In this document: positions 1 to 8,282 of the stretch, piece by piece
Numbering within the stretch: the first letter of the stretch is position 1
Layout of the letters: every line of letters starts with the position of its first letter
Assembly (NCBI GenBank): GCA_949297365.1
Contig: CASFSL010000001.1
Location: 1-64,000 of the forward strand
Direction: 5' to 3'
DNA length: 64,000 nucleotides
From: an uncultured Bacteroidales bacterium
GTDB taxonomy: Bacteria > Bacteroidota > Bacteroidia > Bacteroidales > UBA932
Made by a program: the position numbers and the translations under genes
Notes under the pieces: model-generated
Databases searched by the model: none
What the model was told of the DNA's origin: nothing
What the model saw: only the letters and a program-made list of their open reading frames with translations

Positions 1-2
1 AA

Positions 3-137
3 AGATGGATTGTCGAGCGCACTTTCTCATGGCTCGAGAACTTCAGGAGACTTACCATTGACTATGAATACAGGGCCGATACGCACGAAGCCATGATGCA
101 TATCGCTGCCATAAAATTATTTTTGAATAAAATTTAA
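3..137 (+). CDS. IS5-type transposase, C-terminal end (partial)
   Basis: This is the last 44 codons of a DDE transposase that begins outside the window. The reading frame carries WIVERTFSWLENFRRL, the conserved IS5-family block in which the glutamate of VERTF is the last residue of the DDE catalytic triad. It then runs EYRADTHEAMMHIAAIKL to a TAA stop, which is the usual C-terminal layout of this family. Only the 3' end is visible, so neither the left end of the element nor its state can be judged. The DNA after the stop (138 to about 165) should hold the right terminal repeat, but I cannot identify it without the other end. Confidence 0.8.
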   Translation, partial: RWIVERTFSWLENFRRLTIDYEYRADTHEAMMHIAAIKLFLNKI

Positions 138-138
138 A

Positions 139-288
139 CAGATTCTTATAAGTTTTTATGCTGTCCCAGTTCTTCTCAATTGCGGCGACCGTACGGTGAG
201 CACCCCCGAACTCACCATTCCGCATCCACAGGTTGAGGAACGGGCCTACGCCAAACGTCTCCTCTCCCAGATTATGACCGAGAGTTAG
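139..288 (+). pseudogene. Remnant of a truncated gene, possibly the C-terminus of FolK
   Basis: An open frame without a start runs from the transposase stop to a TAG. From about position 178 it reads NCGDRTVSTPELTIPHPQ and then VEERAYAKRLLSQIMTES. The pattern 'D-x-x-V-x-T-P-x-L-x-I-P-H-P-x-x-x-x-R' is the PHP region near the C-terminus of HPPK (FolK, 6-hydroxymethyl-dihydropterin pyrophosphokinase). The upstream part is missing and the tail is shorter than in FolK. The simplest reading is that insertion of the IS5 element cut the gene and left this 3' piece. The FolK match is from memory of the motif, so the identity is tentative. Confidence 0.35.
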
Positions 289-302
289 CCCGGCTAAAGT
301 AT

Positions 303-1688
303 TTATTTTGTTAAATCTTTCAAGATTGCAGCGTATCGTCCGGCGAGAGAGCGGCGGGTGTATGCTGATATGGCCTCGGTATTTGGCTCAAATGCCAGAG
401 TGCGTGTGTACAGGGCGGTGATGTAGGCTTTGAGCGGTGCCTCCTCGTCCCAGTCGAATATCTCTCCGGTGCGGGTCGCAGCGAGGGATTGTTCTAAGAC
501 GCTGCCGTGCGGGCCGAATGCTGCGATGGGCCGGCCGGCGGCAAGGTATTCGAAGTATTTTCCGGTTAGGATGCCGGCAGCCTCGGGCTCTTCCCGCAGG
601 GGCAGCAGGAGCAGGTCCGCGGCCTTCTGCAGGCTGTTGGCCTCGTGGTGGGGAATGTATCCGCGATCGGTCAGGTGGTCGCCGAGGCCGGCCTTACGCA
701 CTGCGGCGAGGATCTCCGGGTCGGTCTTTCCGGCAAATGTCAGATGCAGGTCGCGGCCGAAGCCCGGGAGGTCGCGGCAGAGCTCCGCGAGGACCTTCCA
801 GAGCCTGCGGGGATTGCCCTCCGCAGAGAAAAGCCCGGTGTGCACGAGGTTGAATCCTGCCGGGAGCTCCGCGGCAGTGATGCCGGTGAAGTCCGCCTCG
901 TCGTAGCCGTTCTCTATCACGTGGAATTTGTTTTTCTGCTCAGTCACAGAGCTGTCACCGGCAGTCTGCCGTCCTGAGGTGCCGCGCTTTTTATCTGCAT
1001 CCAGTTCCTCCAAGAAGTCCCGAATCATATTGTCCGTGACGGCCACCACATGGTCCGCCTCGCGCAGCACCGAGAGCTCCATGGCGGCGTACCTCTTCCG
1101 GCTCCGGCGGGTCAGAGGAAGGTGCTTGAAGTAGAATATGCGGGTCCACGGGTCGCGGAAATCGGCTGTCCAAGGGATACCGGTCGAGCGGTGCAGTGCC
1201 CTTGCTATCAGGTGCATGGAATGGGGCGGACCGGTGCTGACGATGGCATCGACGGGGTGCTCGCGGAGGTATTGTTTCAGAAATTTGACGGAGGGGCGGA
1301 TCCACAGGAAGCGGGGGTCGGGGACGAAGACATTGGCCCTGAGCCAGAGGGAGAGGCGCATCAGGGGGGACTTGTGGCCGACGGCGTTGATGGGATTGAC
1401 TGCCGTACCGCCTGCGTTTCCCTTGGATTTCCCACCTTTTTTCTTTCCTGTCAGGATATTGAATACGGTGTATGGTTCGAGTATGGGCCGCTTGATGACC
1501 TCCGCTTCCGGAGCGATGTCCCTCAGCAGAGATTCGTCCGTCATGCCCGCCTCCGGATTCTCAGGAGTGTAGATGACCGGCTGCCATCCGTATTGCGGCA
1601 GATATTTGGACATCTTCAACCACCGCTGCACGCCCGAGCCGGCTGTCGGCGGCCAGTAGTAGGTTATGATCAGTACCCGTTTGCTCAT
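303..1688 (-). CDS. Glycosyltransferase, GT4-like (461 aa)
   Basis: This is a GT-B fold sugar transferase of the glycosyltransferase family 4 type, probably acting at the cytoplasmic face on a surface polysaccharide or glycoprotein glycan. The N-terminus (KRVLIITYYWPPTAGSGVQR, residues 3-22) is the glycine-containing donor/acceptor loop typical of Bacteroidales GT4 enzymes. Around residues 365-390 it has the E-x7-E-like nucleotide-sugar site, read as EAAGILTGKYFEYLAAGRPI. A Lys/Gly-rich low-complexity insert lies near residues 80-95. It is a single gene with a TAnnTTTG box 30 bp upstream and is convergent with the remnant at 139-288. Substrate and acceptor cannot be told from the sequence. 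Confidence 0.85.
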   Translation of the reverse strand: MSKRVLIITYYWPPTAGSGVQRWLKMSKYLPQYGWQPVIYTPENPEAGMTDESLLRDIAPEAEVIKRPILEPYTVFNILTGKKKGGKSKGNAGGTAVNPINAVGHKSPLMRLSLWLRANVFVPDPRFLWIRPSVKFLKQYLREHPVDAIVSTGPPHSMHLIARALHRSTGIPWTADFRDPWTRIFYFKHLPLTRRSRKRYAAMELSVLREADHVVAVTDNMIRDFLEELDADKKRGTSGRQTAGDSSVTEQKNKFHVIENGYDEADFTGITAAELPAGFNLVHTGLFSAEGNPRRLWKVLAELCRDLPGFGRDLHLTFAGKTDPEILAAVRKAGLGDHLTDRGYIPHHEANSLQKAADLLLLPLREEPEAAGILTGKYFEYLAAGRPIAAFGPHGSVLEQSLAATRTGEIFDWDEEAPLKAYITALYTRTLAFEPNTEAISAYTRRSLAGRYAAILKDLTK

Positions 1689-1717
1689 TTTATATTTTCC
1701 GAAAAATTTAAAGTCTT

Positions 1718-1725
1718 CAAAAGTA
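1718..1725 (-). promoter_or_regulatory. -7 box of the GT4 gene
   Basis: On the minus strand the sequence is TACTTTTG, a match to the Bacteroidetes -7 consensus TAnnTTTG, 30 bp before the ATG at 1688. Confidence 0.55.
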
Positions 1726-1794
1726 GTGATTATATCTTAATTTCCCCGGATGCCGCCAGGTATTTTCATCCCTTTGGAGCAAATCGGAGTTACT

Positions 1795-2079
1795 ATGCAG
1801 CTGGAAACGATCCGGAGTATGATTTATGAGGTGCGCGGAGTGCGTGTCATGCTGGATTTCGACCTGGCAAGGCTTTATCAGGTGGAGAACAGGACTTTGA
1901 AGCAGGCGGTGCGCAGAAATTACCCTTTTTGGTCGCCCTCCAGACTATAATCCTGGGCCAGGAACTGGATAATGTATGTGTACGCCGCTTTGTCAGAACT
2001 GGCAGGAAAAGCAGAGGAAAAACCTGGGCGGCGGCAAAAAATCGGTTATGTAAAAGAAAACGGTGGGAGAATGTTATAA
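1795..2079 (+). pseudogene. Decayed ORF6N-domain protein gene
   Basis: The frame opens with MQLETIRSMIYEVRGVRVML then DFDLARLYQVENRTLKQAVRRN, the start of ORF6N-domain proteins (a KilA-N-related, putative DNA-binding domain found in phage and accessory regions). It hits TAA at 1948-1950. After the stop the same frame continues with ALSELAGKAEEKPGRRQKIG and ends at TAA 2077-2079, resembling the usual ORF6N C-terminal tail (LSE...K-P-R-x-x-I-G). The roughly 100 residues normally between these parts are absent, so this is an internally deleted gene. It lies just upstream of the mutS promoter. Confidence 0.7.
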
Positions 2080-2084
2080 TTTGT

Positions 2085-2092
2085 TATTTTTG
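2085..2092 (+). promoter_or_regulatory. -7 box of mutS
   Basis: TATTTTTG matches TAnnTTTG, 28 bp upstream of the mutS ATG and just past the end of the ORF6N remnant. Confidence 0.55.
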
Positions 2093-2120
2093 CCTTTCTT
2101 AAATCGGAAGTGACTCGAAA

Positions 2121-4802
2121 ATGGCAAAGGAAAAAAAGGAAAAGGAGGATACACCGCTGATCAAGCAGTATTACAAGTTCAAGGCGGCCTGTCCCGAGGC
2201 CCTGCTGCTGATGAGAGTGGGAGACTTCTATGAGACTTACGGGGAGGACGCGGTGAAGGCGAGCAAGGTGCTGGGTATCGTGCAGACCCGCAAGTCCAAC
2301 GGGGATCAAGGCTATATCGAGCTGGCAGGCTTTCCCCACCACTCTTTGGAGAGTTATATGCCGAAGCTGGTGAGGGCCGGTTACAAGGTGGCGGTCTGTG
2401 ACCAGCTGGAGGATCCTAAGCTGGCCAAGAAGTTGGTCAAGAGAGGCGTTACCGAGATAGTCACTCCGGGTGTGGTCTACAGCGACCAGGTGCTGAAAGG
2501 CAAGGAGAACAACTATATAGCCTCGCTGTGTTTCTACAAGGACAAGGGCGGTGTAGCTTTTCTGGACGTGTCCACCGGCTCTTTCAAGGTAGCCGAGGGC
2601 GACCTGGACTACCTCGACCTGCTGATAGCCGATTTCGCGCCCAAGGAACTGCTGGTACAGAAGGGTTTTGAGAAAGGTGTGCGCGAGAGGTTCACTTCCC
2701 CCGCATCGAATATCTACATCTCCACGATGGAGGGCTGGGCATTTGTCTTTGAATCAGCTTACCGCAAGCTTATCAAGCACTTCAAGACGGATTCGCTGAA
2801 GGGTTTCGGAGTGGAGTCCTTGAGATTGGGCGTGACGGCTGCCGGAGCCCTGCTCTTCTATTTGGAATCCAACCGTCTGGAGGATACCGAATACATCCCG
2901 GGCCGCACTTTGGCTCAGATAAGCGGCATATCGCGTATCGACGAGGATGAGTTTGTCTGGCTGGACCGCTTTACTGTCCGCAATCTGGAGCTGGTGGAGC
3001 CGGCTGCGCCAGGGGGCGTGACCCTGCTGGACGTGATTGACAAGACCTCCTCCCCGATGGGTGCGCGTCTGCTGCGCTCGTGGCTGACCATGCCGTCCAA
3101 GGACCTGCAGGAGATAACGGCCAGGCAGGATGCCGTGGAGGCTCTGCTCGCTGACCGGGAACTGGCCTCGACGCTGTCCGATAGGATTGCGGATATGGGC
3201 GATATGGAACGCATACTTTCCAGGGTGGCCTCGGGCCGTGTATCTCCCAGGGAGGTGATGCAGCTGCGCAGGGGCATCGGTCAGCTGCTGCCGGTCAAGG
3301 TGCTTATACTAGAGAAGGTCAAGCGGGGTCCTCTGGCGCGGATGGCCAAGGAGATTGACGAATGTACGGAACTCCGGGAGACGCTGGCCCGCAAACTCTC
3401 GGCCGATCCGGCCGCCCAGATAGGCAAGGGCGAGGTTATAGCCGCCGGGGTGGACGCAGAACTGGACGAGCTGCGCGGCATAGCCGCTCACGGCAAGGAT
3501 ATCATCGCCGGGATACAGCAGCGCGAGATAGAGCGTACCGGTATATCGTCTCTGAGAATCAGTTACAACAATGTCTTCGGTTACTATCTGGAGGTACGCA
3601 ATACCCACAAGGAGAAGGTGCCGCCGGAGTGGATCCGCAAGCAGACCCTTGTCTCGGCCGAAAGATACATCACTCCTGAGCTGAAGGAGTATGAGGAGAA
3701 GATCAGCGGAGCCGAGGAGAAGATATACGCCATAGAGTCCCGTATCTACAATGAGCTTATAACATACATCCAGACCTATATCCCTGCGGTGCAGAAGGAT
3801 GCGGCCCTGATAGCCCGTCTGGACTGCCTGCTGTCGTTTGCCCGGACCGCCGAGGACTACGGTTACTGCCGCCCGGTGGTGGACGATGGCGAGATCCTGA
3901 AGATAGAGCAGGGCCGTCACCCTGTCATAGAGCGGATGATGCCTGCCGGGGAGGAGTACGTGGCCAACGACCTGTATCTGGACAAGGAGACGCAGCAGAT
4001 CATCATCCTCACCGGTCCGAACATGTCCGGTAAGTCCGCCCTGCTGAGACAGACAGCCCTGATAGCGGTTATGGCCCAGACAGGCTCGTTCGTGCCGGCC
4101 AAGTCCGCACATATCAGTTTGTTTGACAAGGTATTTACCCGAGTGGGCGCTTCTGACAATATCTCCCGGGGCGAGTCCACTTTCATGGTCGAGATGCTGG
4201 AGACCGCCGCCATCCTCAACAACATGACACCGCGCTCGCTGATACTGCTGGACGAGATAGGCCGCGGCACCAGCACATTTGACGGTATGTCGATAGCCTG
4301 GGCCATAGTGGAGTATATCCATGAGCACGGAGACGGGGCCAAGACCCTCTTCGCCACCCATTACCACGAGCTCAACGAACTGGAGGAAAATTACAAAAGG
4401 GTAAAAAACTTTCACATCGCAGTGAAGGAGTCTGACGGAAAAATCCTATTTTTGAGGAAACTTTGCGAGGGAGGTGTCGCGCACAGCTTCGGTATCCATG
4501 TCGCCAGACTGGCCGGTGTGCCGCCCGAGGTGGTCTGTTCGGCCGAGAAGATACTCAAGAAGCTCGAGGCCGGTTCCACTGGCAGTGACTCCATCAAGGG
4601 CCGGGTGCAGTCCCTGCGGCAGCGGAAGAGGGACCGGAGTGCGGCGGAGAGCGAGGTGCAGCTTTCCATCTTCCAGCTTGACGATCCGCTCCTGGAGAGC
4701 ATCAGGGACACATTGAAAAAGATGGATATGAACTCGATGACCCCGATGGATGCCTTTGATATGCTGCGGGAGCTCCAGCGCAAGGTGGGTATTACGAAGT
4801 AA
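2121..4802 (+). CDS. mutS: DNA mismatch repair protein MutS (893 aa)
   Basis: MutS recognises mispaired and looped bases and starts methyl- or nick-directed repair together with MutL. The mismatch-contacting Phe-x-Glu motif is present (GDFYETYGEDA, F36 and E38). Connector, core and clamp regions follow, and the C-terminal ABC ATPase has Walker A TGPNMSGKSALLRQ (about 631-644), the signature-like SRGESTFMVEM and Walker B LLDEIGRGTSTFDG (D711, E712). THYHEL supplies the switch histidine. Length is normal for MutS1. The start at 2121 follows a -7 box by 28 bp. The next gene starts 18 bp after the stop, so the two may be co-transcribed. Confidence 0.97.
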   Translation: MAKEKKEKEDTPLIKQYYKFKAACPEALLLMRVGDFYETYGEDAVKASKVLGIVQTRKSNGDQGYIELAGFPHHSLESYMPKLVRAGYKVAVCDQLEDPKLAKKLVKRGVTEIVTPGVVYSDQVLKGKENNYIASLCFYKDKGGVAFLDVSTGSFKVAEGDLDYLDLLIADFAPKELLVQKGFEKGVRERFTSPASNIYISTMEGWAFVFESAYRKLIKHFKTDSLKGFGVESLRLGVTAAGALLFYLESNRLEDTEYIPGRTLAQISGISRIDEDEFVWLDRFTVRNLELVEPAAPGGVTLLDVIDKTSSPMGARLLRSWLTMPSKDLQEITARQDAVEALLADRELASTLSDRIADMGDMERILSRVASGRVSPREVMQLRRGIGQLLPVKVLILEKVKRGPLARMAKEIDECTELRETLARKLSADPAAQIGKGEVIAAGVDAELDELRGIAAHGKDIIAGIQQREIERTGISSLRISYNNVFGYYLEVRNTHKEKVPPEWIRKQTLVSAERYITPELKEYEEKISGAEEKIYAIESRIYNELITYIQTYIPAVQKDAALIARLDCLLSFARTAEDYGYCRPVVDDGEILKIEQGRHPVIERMMPAGEEYVANDLYLDKETQQIIILTGPNMSGKSALLRQTALIAVMAQTGSFVPAKSAHISLFDKVFTRVGASDNISRGESTFMVEMLETAAILNNMTPRSLILLDEIGRGTSTFDGMSIAWAIVEYIHEHGDGAKTLFATHYHELNELEENYKRVKNFHIAVKESDGKILFLRKLCEGGVAHSFGIHVARLAGVPPEVVCSAEKILKKLEAGSTGSDSIKGRVQSLRQRKRDRSAAESEVQLSIFQLDDPLLESIRDTLKKMDMNSMTPMDAFDMLRELQRKVGITK

Positions 4803-4820
4803 ATAATAATTCTGTCTATC

Positions 4821-6101
4821 ATGAAAAAGTTTGTGAAAGAGCTGAGGATTGTGGCGGGACTGGTTGCGGAGAGCGCTTCTTTCGCCTTTTTCTCCATCAA
4901 GTCGGACAAGTTGAGGACTTTTCTGTCCCTGTTCGGAGTCACTGTCGGTATTTTTTCCATAGTCGCGGTGTTCTGCGCCGTGGATTCTCTCCGGGACAAT
5001 ATCATGGAGGGCGTCAGGTCCTTCGGAAGTGATGTGGTCTATATCGACCGTTTTCCCATGTCGCAGGAGGTGGATGAGAACGGGGAGGAACTGAACTGGT
5101 GGGATTATCTTCAGCGGCCTGAGATTACGGAAGACGATTTCGAGTTTGTCTCCCGCAATGCCTCTTTGTCCAAGAGCGTGGTCTATGTGGTCATGGGCAA
5201 CGGCAGCGCCGCTTATGGCAGGCGGAGCTATGACAATGCGTATCTGCTGATTACGACCGGGGGACTGGAGAATGTAATGAATGTAGAGGTTCAGTACGGA
5301 CGCAATTTCTCGGAGCAGGAGGCCCGGGGCGGAGCCAATGTCGCCGTGCTGGGGCATTCCGTGGCGCAGGAACTGTTCGGCAATGAGGACCCTGTGGGCA
5401 AGAAGGTCAAGATACGCGGCAGCAGGGCTATCGTGGTGGGTGTACTCGCCGCTCAGGGAGAGAGCATGGCGTCTATGGTCGATACCGACAATGCGGTCAT
5501 CCTGCCGCTGCAGTACGGCAAGACCGTGCTGGCCTCGTCCTGGGGCTCCGGTATGATGCTGGCCGCTCCGGCGGACGGAGCCGACCGTCAGGCTTTTCTG
5601 GATGAGCTGCGCCTGCTGATGCGCTCCTGTCACGGTCTTTCGCCTTCAGAGCGGGACGATTTTTCGCTCAACGAGATGACATTTCTGCTGGATATGCTGG
5701 ACACTGTCTTCTCCGGTATCGCCAAGGCCGGATGGATCATCGGAGCGTTCTCGCTGATTATAGGCGGCTTCGGGATAGCCAACATCATGTTCGTCTCCGT
5801 GCAGGAGCGCATGAGCCAGATAGGGATTCAGAAGGCCCTGGGGGCCAGACGTTATGTCATCATGACCCAGTTCATGGTGGAGGCCTCCTTCCTCTCCCTT
5901 GCCGGCGGCCTGACCGGTATCCTGCTGGTGCTGCTCGTCTCCCTGCCCGTCAATGCCTTCTCCCATTCATTCACTATCTCGATGTCCCTGGACAATGCCC
6001 TGAGCGGTATGCTCATATCGGTGGCCCTCGGTATACTATCCGGCCTCCTGCCTGCCTGGAAAGCCGCTTCACTGGATCCCGTCCAGGCCATCAATGCCTG
6101 A
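4821..6101 (+). CDS. ABC transporter permease, MacB/FtsX type (426 aa)
   Basis: This is an inner-membrane permease of the MacB/LolC family. It has a first transmembrane helix at about residues 35-55 (LFGVTVGIFSIVAVFCAV), a long MacB-type periplasmic core domain (about 60-285), and an FtsX domain with three helices (about 290-315, 345-370 and 388-410). The cytoplasmic loop motif QIGIQKALGARR is the coupling element that contacts the ATPase. No ATP-binding gene is adjacent; a LolD-like ATPase sits at 54527-55180 but nothing links the two. It starts 18 bp after mutS. The substrate could be a lipoprotein, a peptide or an antimicrobial; the sequence does not say. Confidence 0.88.
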   Translation: MKKFVKELRIVAGLVAESASFAFFSIKSDKLRTFLSLFGVTVGIFSIVAVFCAVDSLRDNIMEGVRSFGSDVVYIDRFPMSQEVDENGEELNWWDYLQRPEITEDDFEFVSRNASLSKSVVYVVMGNGSAAYGRRSYDNAYLLITTGGLENVMNVEVQYGRNFSEQEARGGANVAVLGHSVAQELFGNEDPVGKKVKIRGSRAIVVGVLAAQGESMASMVDTDNAVILPLQYGKTVLASSWGSGMMLAAPADGADRQAFLDELRLLMRSCHGLSPSERDDFSLNEMTFLLDMLDTVFSGIAKAGWIIGAFSLIIGGFGIANIMFVSVQERMSQIGIQKALGARRYVIMTQFMVEASFLSLAGGLTGILLVLLVSLPVNAFSHSFTISMSLDNALSGMLISVALGILSGLLPAWKAASLDPVQAINA

Positions 6102-6103
6102 GA

Positions 6104-6184
6104 TTTGAACATTTTGTAGGAGATATTTGAGTATTTTGTAAGAACAAATTTAACATTTTGCACGATAGATTTGAGTATTTTGTA
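6104..6184 (+). repeat. Four direct repeats, about 22-bp period, in front of the DUF4143 ATPase gene
   Basis: Copies are TTTGAACATTTTGTA (6104-6118), TTTGAGTATTTTGTA (6126-6140), TTTAACATTTTGCA (6149-6162) and TTTGAGTATTTTGTA (6170-6184). Start-to-start spacing is 22, 23 and 21 bp, close to two turns of the helix. The last copy abuts the -7 box, so the array is well placed as an operator. Confidence 0.75.
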
Positions 6185-6192
6185 TATATTTG
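6185..6192 (+). promoter_or_regulatory. -7 box of the DUF4143 ATPase gene
   Basis: TATATTTG matches TAnnTTTG and lies directly after the fourth repeat. Transcription would start near 6197, giving a leader of about 16 nt to the ATG at 6214. This argues against the TTG at 6190, which lies inside the box, as the start codon. Confidence 0.6.
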
Positions 6193-6213
6193 TCTCAAAA
6201 TATAGAGGCAGTT

Positions 6214-7401
6214 ATGTTCAAAAGACCACAATTCAAAGAGCTTGCATCGCGCATATCGGAAAACCGCAACAAACTTCAGGCAATAGTAGGCCCGCGCCAG
6301 GTTGGTAAATCCACTTTGATCAAACAGGTGCTTCAAGAAACCGAAATCCCAGGCATGATGGTGTCTGCGGACGGTGTGCCGAAGAACAACACGGCGTGGA
6401 TCGGAGAGATGTGGGATACTGCCCGGGCCCGTATGAAGTTAGGGAATCATCGGGAGTTCCTGTTGGTAATAGATGAGGTGCATAAACTGGACAACTGGAG
6501 CGAGGAGGTGAAGAAGCAGTGGGATGCTGATACATTCAATGATGTCAACATGAAAGTGGTGATTCTGGGCTCTTCGCGTCTGCTGCTGAAGGACGGGCTG
6601 ACAGAATCTCTTGCAGGCCGCTATGAACTTATCCGAATGCCGCATTGGAGCTGGCCGGAGATGCGTGAGGCGTTCGGGATGGACCTGGACAGGTATGTCT
6701 ATTTCGGCGGATATCCCGGGTCGGCAGGGTTTATCGGAGACGAGTCCCGTTGGCGCCGGTATATCAGGGACAGTATCATCGCTCCGGCTATAGAGCAGGA
6801 TATCATGATGACCAAGACAGTATATAAGCCAGGGCTGATGCGGCAGCTTTTTGAACTTGGCTGTACGTACTCAGGAAAGGAGATTTCGCTGACCAAACTG
6901 CTTGGCCAGCTTCAGGATGCCGGTAATGTCACCACATTGGCAAGTTATCTTAATACCCTTTCCGAAGCGCAGTTGCTCTGCGGTCTTCATAAATATGCCA
7001 GTGACAATGCCAGAAAATACAATTCAGTGCCCAAGATGATGGTTTACAATACGGCTCTTCTGAGTGCTCTGTCCGGGATGACGTTTGAAAAGGTATTCAC
7101 GGCTCCGAAGCAGTGGGGACGCTGGGTTGAGAGTGCTGTCGGGGCGCATATCCTCAATATGGCTGAAAACCTGGACTATAAGGTTTATTATTGGCGCGAA
7201 AGGGATGACGAGGTGGATTTTGTCATAGAGAGCAACCGCCGTTGTGTGGCCGTTGAGGTCAAGAGCGGCAGCCGGCCGACAGACAGGGGACTCTCGAAGT
7301 TCGCAGCTGCCTTCCATCCTGTTCATTCGCTCGTCGTAGGCACCGGAGGAATCCCGCTTGAAGAATTTCTCTCGTGGGACCTCCGTACCTTGTTTGAATG
7401 A
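6214..7401 (+). CDS. AAA ATPase with DUF4143 domain
   Basis: A 395-aa P-loop ATPase of the AAA_14/DUF4143 family, common as orphan genes in Bacteroidetes and Archaea and of unknown role. It shows Walker A GPRQVGKST (about residues 26-34) and Walker B LLVIDEVHKL (about 88-97). A helical DUF4143 domain ends with DEVDFVIE...AVEVKSG, which fits the D/E-x-K pattern of PD-(D/E)xK nuclease folds. The start at ATG 6214 is chosen over an in-frame TTG because of the promoter. The direct-repeat array upstream suggests autoregulation or control by a dedicated repressor. Neighbouring debris at 7402-8148 marks this as an accessory insertion site. Confidence 0.85.
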   Translation: MFKRPQFKELASRISENRNKLQAIVGPRQVGKSTLIKQVLQETEIPGMMVSADGVPKNNTAWIGEMWDTARARMKLGNHREFLLVIDEVHKLDNWSEEVKKQWDADTFNDVNMKVVILGSSRLLLKDGLTESLAGRYELIRMPHWSWPEMREAFGMDLDRYVYFGGYPGSAGFIGDESRWRRYIRDSIIAPAIEQDIMMTKTVYKPGLMRQLFELGCTYSGKEISLTKLLGQLQDAGNVTTLASYLNTLSEAQLLCGLHKYASDNARKYNSVPKMMVYNTALLSALSGMTFEKVFTAPKQWGRWVESAVGAHILNMAENLDYKVYYWRERDDEVDFVIESNRRCVAVEVKSGSRPTDRGLSKFAAAFHPVHSLVVGTGGIPLEEFLSWDLRTLFE

Positions 7402-7665
7402 TACAGAATATTAAGTTCCTGAGTTTTGGACGGTACAAGTTCTTTCATCTTTGTAAAATAAGAGTCGTAGTCGTACTCCATGCCGTTTGCGGGCAGGGCA
7501 GAGGAGTAAACTGTTACACCGAAGCTATCCTCAATATAGAGGGAGTACATGCCTGCGCCGTCAAAGGAGACGGTGAGTAAATCGTTCCGGACGGATGCCT
7601 CGGGCATGTCTTCGACAATGCTTCTCGTGGTGGGAACGGTCTGGTAGATGAGAATCCTAGTGATG
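7402..7665 (-). pseudogene. Remnant resembling a DUF3244 small secreted protein
   Basis: A minus-strand frame reads RSIVEDMPEASVRNDLLTVS, FDGAGMYSLYIEDSFGVTVY and SSALPANG. This looks like the strand pattern of the DUF3244 family of short Bacteroidales exported proteins (R-x-I...P.A.v..n.L.V.F...g.y.l.I.d..G.tVY). No signal peptide or start is present; the frame runs back into the truncated TPR gene in another reading frame and forward antisense into the ATPase 3' end. I read it as debris left by deletion. The family assignment rests on pattern recognition only. Confidence 0.4.
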
Positions 7666-8148
7666 TCATCCGTCGCCGATGCGGGTGTGGAGGAGGCCGA
7701 GCTGTTCGAGGTCATCGGAGTGCTCCAAGAGTGGTTCGGCCTCCTTGTAGGCTAGCATGGCCCTCTCGGGGTCGCTGCGTTCGGAGAAGACGGCACCCTG
7801 CATGATGAGTGCCCTTGCCAGCCTGTCTTCCGGCCCTTTTCGGCGATAGTAGTCCGCAGCCTCGGCTATGGCTGTATTTTCGGCCACAGGCAGGTAGCAT
7901 TTGTATTCGGCTTCAGTATGCAGTAGTGTATAGAAAGCCTTGTCTGCACGCGACAGTTTCCCGGCGTCGGAGCTGTCGATGCTCATGAGGGTATCCAGTG
8001 CGGCCTGCGGCTGTGTCATCATCAGCGAGTCGGCTGCGGCGAGTGCTGACCTTATATGTCCACTGCGGTCGGAACATGACATGGCGGACAGTAGAAAAAA
8101 TGCCGTCAATAAGAGAGAAGTGATATAGTGGCCCCATTTCGTAACCAT
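7666..8148 (-). pseudogene. Truncated TPR lipoprotein gene (first 160 codons)
   Basis: The frame starts MVTKWGHYITSLLLTAFFLL then SAMSCSD, a signal peptide with lipobox (SAMSC). TPR-like helices follow: AALDTLMSIDSSDAGKLSRA, FYTLLHTEAEYKC, EAADYYRRKGPEDRLARAL, AMLAYKEAEPLLEHSDDLEQ and LGLLHTRIG. Full-length Bacteroidales proteins of this type continue with more TPRs, a transmembrane helix and a DNA-binding or signalling domain, over 500 residues in total. Here a stop comes right after HTRIGDG, and the sequence in the next frame is unrelated (the DUF3244-like remnant). The gene is therefore truncated by deletion or rearrangement. Confidence 0.65.
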
Positions 8149-8204
8149 ACTGCAAACTTACATATAAATTCCGTATTTCTACGACGCAAGTTCGCAAAAT
8201 TTCC

Positions 8205-8212
8205 TATCTTTG
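8205..8212 (+). promoter_or_regulatory. -7 box of hipBA
   Basis: TATCTTTG matches TAnnTTTG. It lies 70 bp upstream of the hipB ATG, so the leader is long and contains the inverted repeat at 8230-8266. Confidence 0.55.
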
Positions 8213-8229
8213 CATTAACAATAAACAAC

Positions 8230-8266
8230 TTTATATTTAACCCTAAAATCAGGTATTAAATATAAA
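8230..8266. promoter_or_regulatory. Inverted repeat in the hipBA leader, probable HipB operator
   Basis: Perfect 11-bp arms TTTATATTTAA (8230-8240) and TTAAATATAAA (8256-8266) are separated by 15 bp and lie between the promoter and the hipB start. HipB-type repressors autoregulate by binding inverted repeats, so this is the likely operator, though it does not match the E. coli TATCC-N8-GGATA site. Confidence 0.55.
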
Positions 8267-8282
8267 CTAAATTATAGTTAAT

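Noticed and set aside
3309..4415. 368-codon minus-strand frame inside mutS
   Set aside because: It overlaps the intact MutS ATPase and has no motif of its own.
4821..6101. Permease and LolD (54527) as one transporter
   Set aside because: They are 48 kb apart and nothing in the sequence links them; this stays an open possibility only.
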